Positions 5,861 through 11,328 of a DNA stretch of 11,328 nucleotides are shown here, one piece after another. Position numbers and translations under genes: made by a program. A model generated the notes under the pieces. That model was not told the DNA's origin and did not search any database. It saw nothing but the letters and a program-made list of their open reading frames with translations. Position 1 is the first letter of the stretch; each line of letters begins with the position of its first letter. Where the stretch lies: assembly GCA_017407365.1 (NCBI GenBank), contig JAFQWR010000044.1:1-11328 (forward strand), in the 5' to 3' direction. This DNA is from Clostridia bacterium. Its GTDB lineage: Bacteria > Bacillota > Clostridia > Christensenellales > HGM11417.

Positions 5861-6853
5861 ATGAAAAAGCTGTTGCTTGTTATGATTTTTTCCTTTGCTG
5901 TGTCAATGGCAGTAGGATTTGTACTGTTGCCGCTGTTAAAAAAATTAAAGGCAAAGCAGCCACTTTTACACTACGTAAAGGAGCACGGCGCAAAGTCGGG
6001 CACGCCCACAATGGGTGGACTGATGTTTTTAATAGCAATCACCCTTGCATATTTCGTATTTGCCAAGCCTGAGGGCAGTGCGTTGATTGCTCTTTCCATT
6101 ATGCTCGGATACGGAGCGGTCGGCTTTTTAGACGATTATATCAAGATTGCAAGCGGAAAAAATCAGGGACTCAGGGCGTATCAGAAGATTCTCTTTCAGC
6201 TTGCCATTGCATTGATTGCCGCATTTTATGCGCAAAGTCTTTCTCTTTCATACGTAATACCCTTTTGGGGAAAGAGCGTTTATATCAACGGTGCCTTCGG
6301 AATATTGTTTGCCGTACTTGTGTTTCTGGCTACAACAAACGGGGTAAACTTTACCGACGGTTTGGATGGACTTGCAACGAAGGTGAGTATTGCCTATCTT
6401 GCCTTGTTTTCAGTGCTGACGCTGTTAGATTTGCGTAATGCCTACTACAAGGGTGATACATTCACGCTGTTTGAGGGTGGAAATACCGCATTGTTGCTGT
6501 TTTCTGCAATAGGAGCGTGCTTTGCGTTTCTGCTGTTCAACACCTTTCCTGCAAAGATTTTTATGGGAGATACCGGCTCACTTGCTCTTGGGGGGTTGAT
6601 TGCTTCAACGGCGATTTTTTCCCGTTATACGCTCTTTTTGCCCCTCTTTGGCATTATGTTTGCAGTCAGCTGTCTGTCTGTGATTTTACAGGTTGCAAGC
6701 TATAAGCTGCGCAATAAAAAACGCATTTTTTTGATGGCACCCTTGCATCACGATTTACAGCAACGGGGCATTCATGAAAACAGAATTACTCTGATTTATC
6801 TGGCAGTTACACTTATTGTAGGTTTGCTTACAATAACTTTTACTTTTTTATAA
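5861..6853 (+). CDS. mraY: Phospho-N-acetylmuramoyl-pentapeptide-transferase MraY
   Basis: MraY is the integral membrane enzyme that moves phospho-MurNAc-pentapeptide from UDP to undecaprenyl phosphate, making lipid I. From ATG 5861 the product has 330 residues and about ten hydrophobic segments. Conserved parts are SGTPTMGG (46-53), FLDDYIKI with the Asp91-Asp92 pair, NFTDGLDGL (163-171), FPAKIFMGDTGS (229-240, Asp237) and MAPLHHDLQQRG (292-303). Most bacterial enzymes have HHH in the last motif; here the third His is Asp298. The chosen start follows AAGGA (5846-5850) by 10 nt. An upstream in-frame ATG at 5810 lies in a hairpin loop without a binding site and would add 17 residues not seen in the family. 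The stop codon lies inside the murD ribosome binding site. Confidence 0.95.
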   Translation: MKKLLLVMIFSFAVSMAVGFVLLPLLKKLKAKQPLLHYVKEHGAKSGTPTMGGLMFLIAITLAYFVFAKPEGSALIALSIMLGYGAVGFLDDYIKIASGKNQGLRAYQKILFQLAIALIAAFYAQSLSLSYVIPFWGKSVYINGAFGILFAVLVFLATTNGVNFTDGLDGLATKVSIAYLALFSVLTLLDLRNAYYKGDTFTLFEGGNTALLLFSAIGACFAFLLFNTFPAKIFMGDTGSLALGGLIASTAIFSRYTLFLPLFGIMFAVSCLSVILQVASYKLRNKKRIFLMAPLHHDLQQRGIHENRITLIYLAVTLIVGLLTITFTFL

Positions 6854-6863
6854 GGGAGCTTTT

Positions 6864-8192
6864 ATGCAAAATGTTTTGATTATTGGTACGGGAGAAAGCG
6901 GTTACCATGCGGCGCTACTGCTTTTAGAGCATAATAAAAGAGTTTATCTTTATGATGACGCAAAAGATTCCCATACAGTAAAGCGTATCGGTGATTTATG
7001 CGCCTTAGGATGCAGTCAGCTGTTTGATCTGCAGGGCTTAAAGCAGATTTCCATCGACACCGTTGTTCTCAGTCCTTCTATATCGGCAAGACATCCTTTT
7101 GTGCAATACTACCGTGCGCAAGGCGTTCCGGTAATATCGGAATTGGAGCTTTCCTCGCATTTTTATAAGGGGAAAATTCTTGCTGTAACCGGAACAAACG
7201 GAAAAAGCACCACCTGTGCGCTTCTTTACGAAATGCTTTCGCAAAGCAAAGACGTTGTTTTATGCGGCAATTACGGCAATGCCTTTTCTTCTGTTGCTAC
7301 CAATCCTTCGGAATATGCCGTTGTAGAAGCATCCAGCTATCAGCTTGAATTCTGCTCTGAATTCCGTCCGCACATTGGCGCAATACTGAATGTTGCACCC
7401 GATCATCTGCACAGGCACCGCACGATGACGGAGTACATATTGCAGAAGCTGAAAATCTTTTCAGCAATGAGGGCAGAGGATTATGCCGTAGTAAACGATG
7501 ACGACGATTTTTTATCCACCTGCCGTTATGCAACAAGAGCAAACACGGTGTTTTTCAGCAGCAAACGTAAGGTCAACGGCGCATACGTGAAGGGAACGGA
7601 GGTATGGTTTGATCAGAAGCCCTTGTTTGAACTGCATACCTCTTTGATTGGCAAGCACAATCTGCAAAACGTGCTGTGCGCAACAACAATTGCCTATCTT
7701 GAAGGGATATCCGCAGAGCAGATTTGCAGTGCCATTAAGGGCTTCTGTGGATTAAAGCATCGCCTGCAACACGTCGCAGATATCAACGGAGCGGGGGTAT
7801 ACAACGACAGTAAGGCAACGAATATTGCCGCAACGCAGGTTGCGCTCAGCTGCTTCCGCTCGAATGTTGTTCTGATGCTTGGCGGATACGATAAGGGCGA
7901 GGATTTTTTTGCTCTGTTTGCCAATGGAGATTATAAACGGAAAATAAAGCATACCGTTGTCTTTGGAGCGGCGGCGCATCGGATTGCCGTCGATGCAAGG
8001 CGGGCAGGACTTCCTTTTACCTGCTGTGATACGTTAGAGGAGGCAATCGACACTGCCTTTGCAAGGATTGAAAGGGGAGATACCCTGCTTTTTTCTCCTG
8101 CCTGCTCCAGCTACGACAGCTTCAGAAGCTTTGAGGAAAGAGGAGATTATTTTATAAGAGCGGTAGAGGAATGGAAAAAAAGAATTCTTTGA
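6864..8192 (+). CDS. murD: UDP-N-acetylmuramoylalanine--D-glutamate ligase MurD
   Basis: MurD is the cytoplasmic ATP-dependent ligase that adds D-glutamate to UDP-MurNAc-L-alanine. The 442 residues show a Rossmann-like N-terminal domain (VLIIGTGESG, 4-13) that holds the UDP part, the ATP loop TGTNGKST (109-116), EASSYQLE (155-162), LNVAPDHLHRH (175-185), probable carbamylated Lys195 in YILQKLKIF, NDSKATN (314-320) and the C-terminal SPACSSYDSFRSFEERG (411-427). The ribosome binding site AAGGGAG (6852-6858) contains the mraY stop codon and stands 5 nt from the ATG. The end overlaps ftsW by 22 bases. All key motifs are intact. Confidence 0.96.
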   Translation: MQNVLIIGTGESGYHAALLLLEHNKRVYLYDDAKDSHTVKRIGDLCALGCSQLFDLQGLKQISIDTVVLSPSISARHPFVQYYRAQGVPVISELELSSHFYKGKILAVTGTNGKSTTCALLYEMLSQSKDVVLCGNYGNAFSSVATNPSEYAVVEASSYQLEFCSEFRPHIGAILNVAPDHLHRHRTMTEYILQKLKIFSAMRAEDYAVVNDDDDFLSTCRYATRANTVFFSSKRKVNGAYVKGTEVWFDQKPLFELHTSLIGKHNLQNVLCATTIAYLEGISAEQICSAIKGFCGLKHRLQHVADINGAGVYNDSKATNIAATQVALSCFRSNVVLMLGGYDKGEDFFALFANGDYKRKIKHTVVFGAAAHRIAVDARRAGLPFTCCDTLEEAIDTAFARIERGDTLLFSPACSSYDSFRSFEERGDYFIRAVEEWKKRIL

Positions 8193-9298
8193 AATGGAAG
8201 ATACTACAACCGTTCTTTGCTAAAAATACCGATTATCTTCCTGCGATTCTTGCTTTTATCCTTTCTGTATTCGGGCTGGTAATGATATGGTCTGCAAGCA
8301 AATATACGGCAGGGAAGGAGGTCGGGGATGCCTTTTATTTTGTCAGGAAGCAGGCGTTTGGCTTACTGTTCGGCGCTATTGTATACCTCCTTACGGCAAA
8401 GCTTAACGTTCAGGCGTTTATCAGAACAGGCTATCTGATATGGGGTATTTCCGTTATATTGCTGCTGCTTGTTTTTGTCCCGGGTATTGGCGTTGAAACG
8501 CTTGGTGCAAAGCGCTGGATCAGGCTTGGTGTGCAGTTTCAGCCGTCAGAAATCGCAAAGTTTGCCTTCGTGATTGCCGCTTCTGTCTATCTGCATAAGC
8601 GTGAAAGCCGCGTGTTTCAATTCCGTGTGCTTCTGCCCGTGCTGATTATGGGGCTTGCTACCTGCGCACTGGTATTGGCAGAGCCGAATATGTCCGTTAC
8701 GGTATGCATTGCGGCGGTAATGATTGTTATGCTGTTTCTGGGCGGTATGCAAGTCAAGCATTTATTATTGCTTGCGCTACCCATGCTCGTAGGCTGTGCC
8801 GTTCTGATTGCGGTTGAACCGTACAGATTCAAGCGGCTGATGGCGTTTATCGATCCGTTTGCAAGCCCAAAGGCAGAGGGGTATCAGCTTATTCAGTCGC
8901 TGTATGCGCTTGGCTCGGGCGGTTGGTTTGGTGTCGGTATTGGCAACAGCAGACAAAAATATGAGTTTTTGCCGTTCAGTGAGTCGGATTTTATTTTTTC
9001 CGTTATCGGTGAGGAGCTTGGTTTTGTGGGTGCAGTTGCTGTGATTGCTTTGTATATACTGCTGATATGCAGAGGCTTCCGTATTGCGCGTACGGCAAAA
9101 AACAGGTTTGGCTGCTATCTTGCAGGCGGTATTACGGCAGTAATTGCAATTCAGACGCTGATCAATATTGCTGTCGTTACAGGCAGTATTCCGCCTACGG
9201 GTATTCCCTTGCCGTTTGTAAGCTACGGAGGAAGCTCTCTTGTTGTGTTTCTTGGGGGAATCGGAATTTTGCAACGTGTATCGTCAGATCGGAATTAG
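8171..9298 (+). CDS. ftsW: SEDS peptidoglycan glycosyltransferase FtsW
   Basis: FtsW polymerises lipid II into glycan strands at the septum together with its class B PBP. The 375-residue protein has about ten membrane helices, the first at 23-41. SEDS signatures are AKRWIRLGVQFQPSEIAK (113-130), the large loop GYQLIQSLYALGSGGWFGVG (237-256), FSESDFIFSVIGEELG (269-284) with Asp273 at the position of the catalytic Asp of E. coli FtsW, and PPTGIPLPFVSYGGSS (341-356). Location in the dcw cluster favours FtsW or the related SpoVE over RodA. The ATG lies inside the end of murD with AGAGGA immediately before it (8165-8170), which is too close for an ideal ribosome binding site, so translation probably depends on coupling with murD. 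No in-frame upstream start exists before a stop at 8132. Confidence 0.94.
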   Translation: MEKKNSLKWKILQPFFAKNTDYLPAILAFILSVFGLVMIWSASKYTAGKEVGDAFYFVRKQAFGLLFGAIVYLLTAKLNVQAFIRTGYLIWGISVILLLLVFVPGIGVETLGAKRWIRLGVQFQPSEIAKFAFVIAASVYLHKRESRVFQFRVLLPVLIMGLATCALVLAEPNMSVTVCIAAVMIVMLFLGGMQVKHLLLLALPMLVGCAVLIAVEPYRFKRLMAFIDPFASPKAEGYQLIQSLYALGSGGWFGVGIGNSRQKYEFLPFSESDFIFSVIGEELGFVGAVAVIALYILLICRGFRIARTAKNRFGCYLAGGITAVIAIQTLINIAVVTGSIPPTGIPLPFVSYGGSSLVVFLGGIGILQRVSSDRN

Positions 9299-9326
9299 CA
9301 CTTCAAAACCAAAAATCCCATATAAT
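9297..9326 (+). promoter_or_regulatory. Candidate promoter for murA
   Basis: A perfect TATAAT occurs at 9321-9326 in the AT-rich gap after ftsW. Hexamers 16-18 bp upstream (AGCACT, GCACTT, CACTTC) are poor -35 boxes. A start near 9333 would fall at the hairpin of 9330-9345. It would allow murA and ftsQ to be transcribed apart from the upstream genes. Confidence 0.35.
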
Positions 9327-9329
9327 AGG

Positions 9330-9345
9330 GTGAATAAGCATTCAC
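9330..9345 (+). other. Small hairpin before murA
   Basis: GTGAAT (9330-9335) pairs with ATTCAC (9340-9345) over a 4-nt AAGC loop. The stem is AT-rich and no T-run follows. It lies just downstream of the TATAAT at 9321, so it would form the 5' end of a murA transcript or act as a DNA dyad. Confidence 0.35.
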
Positions 9346-9372
9346 TTCTACTTGCATGGGGAGGAAATTTGT

Positions 9373-10635
9373 ATGGATTCATACTTAATACGTGGAGGCA
9401 AAAGACTGTATGGTACGGTAACGGCACAGGCTTCAAAAAATGCAACGCTACCGCTTCTGGCTGCATCCGTATTAACAGAGGAGCCGGTAGGCTTAAGACA
9501 CGTGCCCGATATTGCCGATGTCAGAAATATGACGCGCATTTTGCAGGGGCTTGGCTGTAAGGTGAGCTGGCAGGGCGATACCCTGACGGTGGATTCCGCT
9601 TGCGCCGATACCTGCCGTGTTCCCCGTGAACTGAGCAAGGAATTGCGCTCCTCGGTGTTTTTGCTTGGCTCGATACTCTCTCGCTTTGGCTGTGCAAAGG
9701 TGTCCTATCCGGGTGGCTGTGATATCGGGTTAAGACCGATTGATTTACATATCAAGGGGCTGAAGGCTCTTGGCGTAATCATACGGGAGGAGGGTGATGC
9801 TCTGCACTGTGATGGCTCCAATATGCATTGCGGTGATGTGATGCTTGATTTTCCGAGCGTGGGTGCTACCGAAAATATTATGCTTGCGGCTTGCAAGCTA
9901 AGAGGAGAAACCGTTGTCCGCAACGCCGCCAAAGAGCCTGAGATTGTGGATTTACAGAATTTTATCAATGCGCTCGGAGGCCGTGTAAGCGGAGCGGGTA
10001 CGGATACCGTACGAATTGAGGGAGTAAAGCACCTGCATGGAATCTCATATTCACCTTTGCCCGATCGCATTGCTGTGGGTACATATCTCCTTGCTTGTGC
10101 TGTTTGTGGCGGAAAAATGTGTGTAGAGGGGTGTATTCCCGAACATATTTACGCGCTTTTGATAAAACTGCGTGAAAGTGCTTGCAAAATTGAATGGAAA
10201 AATGATAAAATATATATAGAACAAAATGCAAGACCGCAATCTGTACATATCACCGAAACAGCGCCGTATCCCGGCTTTCCCACCGATCTGCAATCGCAGT
10301 TTTTAACGCTCGCTTCCGTTTCGGAGGGCACGGGCATCATCGTAGAGAATATCTTTGAAACGAGATATAAGCATGTGGCAGAGCTTATAAAGATGGGGGC
10401 GAATATCCGCATTAAGGATCGCATTGCCATCGTCAGAGGTGTAAAGGAATTGCATGGTGCCATGGTAGAGGCGCACGATCTGCGAGGAGGCGCCGCGCTT
10501 GTTCTTGCAGGGCTTAACGCACGCGGTGTAACAGCTTTGCATGGGGTTCGCCATATCGACCGTGGCTACGAAAGGCTGGAGGAGGTCTTTCAATCGCTGG
10601 GCGCCGATATTAGTCGGAAAACTGTAAAAGAATAA
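9373..10635 (+). CDS. murA: UDP-N-acetylglucosamine 1-carboxyvinyltransferase MurA
   Basis: MurA catalyses the first committed step of peptidoglycan synthesis, moving enolpyruvate from phosphoenolpyruvate to UDP-GlcNAc in the cytoplasm. The 420 residues match the family. Active-site residues are present: Lys22-Asn23 in ASKNATLPLL, Arg92, Cys116 in YPGGCDIGLRP (the cysteine alkylated by fosfomycin), Arg121, Asp305 in GFPTDLQSQF, and Arg397 in HIDRGYE. A reactive Cys predicts a fosfomycin-sensitive enzyme. The ATG at 9373 follows GGGGAGGA (9358-9365) by 7 nt. An upstream in-frame TTG at 9352 lies before that site and is rejected. It directly follows ftsW, where murG stands in many relatives. 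Confidence 0.96.
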   Translation: MDSYLIRGGKRLYGTVTAQASKNATLPLLAASVLTEEPVGLRHVPDIADVRNMTRILQGLGCKVSWQGDTLTVDSACADTCRVPRELSKELRSSVFLLGSILSRFGCAKVSYPGGCDIGLRPIDLHIKGLKALGVIIREEGDALHCDGSNMHCGDVMLDFPSVGATENIMLAACKLRGETVVRNAAKEPEIVDLQNFINALGGRVSGAGTDTVRIEGVKHLHGISYSPLPDRIAVGTYLLACAVCGGKMCVEGCIPEHIYALLIKLRESACKIEWKNDKIYIEQNARPQSVHITETAPYPGFPTDLQSQFLTLASVSEGTGIIVENIFETRYKHVAELIKMGANIRIKDRIAIVRGVKELHGAMVEAHDLRGGAALVLAGLNARGVTALHGVRHIDRGYERLEEVFQSLGADISRKTVKE

Positions 10636-10639
10636 TGCA

Positions 10640-10655
10640 GGGCAAGTATTTGCCC
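10640..10655 (+). other. Hairpin in the murA-ftsQ gap
   Basis: GGGCAA (10640-10645) and TTGCCC (10650-10655) form a perfect 6-bp stem with the tetraloop GTAT, starting 5 nt after the murA stop. It lacks a following T-run, so it is not a standard terminator. It may stabilise the murA transcript end or slow RNA polymerase. Confidence 0.45.
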
Positions 10656-10687
10656 GATGTCGGACAAGCTTTCAGGAGGAATGGGCT

Positions 10688-11287
10688 GTGAATAAAAAAA
10701 TTATCGTTATATTCGGTGCTTTACTTGTCGCCGTTGCCATCGTAGTAATCGGCAGTGTTATTTTTACGGTAAGCAGTGTAGAGGTGCGCTTCCGCTCTGA
10801 AAATCTTGTGCAGGCAGCAGCTGAGTGCGAGGAAGAAATCCTTTCGGTATGTAAGGGTAAAAGCATTATCGTGTTTGATGAAGAGGAATTGAAGCTGAAG
10901 GCGGAAAAAATGCTTTCGTATATTGAGGTGGTTTCGGTTGAGCGTGTTTTCCCTTCTAAGCTGATTGTATATGCGAGAGAGCGATACGAGGCTTACGTAA
11001 TTGCGTACGGCAACGAGTATTTGTTTTTGGATAGCACGGCAAAGGTGCTCCGCAAAAGCAACAGCAGGGCAAGCAGCTACACGGCAGGCGGAGAGGAATG
11101 CGTAGAGGTAAAGGTAGATTACGATGACATCGAATCCTGCACGGTAGGAGAGTATATTTCCTTTAACGACAACAGCGTTAAGAAAATATTAAACAACATA
11201 ATAAATAAATCTATAAAAAGAATTAACCATAATATAAAAAAGGAAAAATCACACATAAAAACACCTACTTTTTATCTTTTTCTATAG
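10688..11287 (+). CDS. ftsQ: FtsQ/DivIB-like division protein, probably 3'-truncated
   Basis: DivIB/FtsQ is a bitopic protein of the FtsQLB (DivIB-DivIC-FtsL) complex that controls septal wall synthesis. Residues 4-27 form the membrane segment. Residues 28-95 resemble a POTRA domain, with the typical ending VERVFPSKLIVYARER (84-99). Residues 100-165 look like the start of the beta domain (EYLFLDSTAKVL). The GTG start is supported by AGGAGGA (10674-10680) 7 nt upstream; the ATG at 10681 stops after four codons. From about residue 166 the sequence becomes rich in Asn, Ile and Lys, encoded by AT-rich codons, and does not resemble the family. The open frame ends at 199 residues, whereas relatives usually have about 225-270. 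I infer that the native gene is cut near 11180-11190 and the rest is unrelated DNA. Confidence 0.82.
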   Translation: MNKKIIVIFGALLVAVAIVVIGSVIFTVSSVEVRFRSENLVQAAAECEEEILSVCKGKSIIVFDEEELKLKAEKMLSYIEVVSVERVFPSKLIVYARERYEAYVIAYGNEYLFLDSTAKVLRKSNSRASSYTAGGEECVEVKVDYDDIESCTVGEYISFNDNSVKKILNNIINKSIKRINHNIKKEKSHIKTPTFYLFL

Positions 11288-11290
11288 TTG
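11181..11290. other. AT-rich segment after a sharp composition break
   Basis: By hand count this 110-base stretch has 20 G or C bases (about 18%), against 53 (about 48%) in the preceding 110 bases. It encodes the atypical end of the ftsQ frame. It could be the edge of an inserted element, an intergenic region of unrelated DNA joined by deletion, or an assembly chimera. No clear inverted repeat or target duplication can be seen with the window ending at 11328. Confidence 0.6.
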
Positions 11291-11327
11291 CCACAAATGA
11301 TTGTTTAAGTTCTGATTGTACACTTTC
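11265..11327 (-). CDS. Possible 3' end of an unidentified convergent gene (partial)
   Basis: On the minus strand, reading in from the window edge, an open frame gives ESVQSELKQSFVATIEKDKK and then TAG (11267-11265). The tail looks protein-like, charged and helical, and base composition rises again across it. Twenty codons without a stop can occur by chance, so support is weak. I do not recognise the protein. If real, it converges on ftsQ and supports the idea that foreign sequence starts near 11180. Confidence 0.25.
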   Translation of the reverse strand, partial: ESVQSELKQSFVATIEKDKK

Positions 11328-11328
11328 A

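Noticed and set aside
8777..9274. 165-codon minus-strand open frame inside ftsW
   Set aside because: It is antisense to a fully conserved SEDS protein, has no start signal, and its product looks like a shadow translation.
9705..10070. 121-codon minus-strand open frame inside murA
   Set aside because: It lies wholly antisense to conserved MurA sequence, with no ribosome binding site or recognisable domain.
11205..11290. CRISPR or insertion sequence end in the AT-rich tail
   Set aside because: No direct repeats with spacers and no inverted terminal repeat are visible; only base composition points to foreign DNA.

Overview
The window is a division and cell wall (dcw) gene cluster. All genes are on the + strand, in the order mraZ, rsmH, ftsL-like, class B PBP, murE, mraY, murD, ftsW, murA, ftsQ/divIB. 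It suggests a Gram-positive member of the Firmicutes, most likely Clostridia. The reasons are the strong AGGAGG-type ribosome binding sites, a PBP of the SpoVD/PBP2 kind, the Bacillus-like order murE-mraY-murD-ftsW with no murF between murE and mraY, and a DNPR motif in MurE that predicts meso-diaminopimelate peptidoglycan. The exact lineage cannot be read from the sequence.

Positions 1-291 are the control region. A very good sigma-A promoter (TTGCAA, 17 bp, TATAAT with extended -10) sits just before mraZ. Upstream of it, and overlapping the -35 box, lies a helically phased array of AARTGG repeats that look like MraZ boxes. Further upstream (119-143) is a near-perfect 25-bp dyad. From 292 to 2506 come mraZ, rsmH (overlapping by one base) and an ftsL-like gene with a very long acidic cytoplasmic extension. 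The PBP gene (2572-4305) is bracketed by two hairpin-plus-T-run structures that look like intrinsic terminators. From 4357 to 9298, murE, mraY, murD and ftsW follow closely. A second candidate promoter lies before murA (9373-10635), and ftsQ/divIB starts at 10688.

The genes form one pathway. MurA commits UDP-GlcNAc to precursor synthesis, MurD and MurE add D-Glu and the diamino acid, and MraY makes lipid I. FtsW polymerises lipid II and the PBP crosslinks the strands at the septum. FtsL and FtsQ/DivIB belong to the complex that activates FtsW and its PBP. MraZ regulates the operon, and RsmH methylates 16S rRNA. murG, which usually follows ftsW, is absent here, and so are murF, murC, murB and ftsZ.

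At about 11180 the base composition falls abruptly, by hand count from about 48% to about 18% GC over 110-base stretches. The ftsQ frame runs into this AT-rich DNA and ends at 11287 with an atypical tail. This looks like a junction with foreign DNA or an assembly break. I found no clearly new multi-gene system. The unusual signals are in the regulation, the PBP-flanking terminators, the extended FtsL, a changed MraY motif and the 3' junction.
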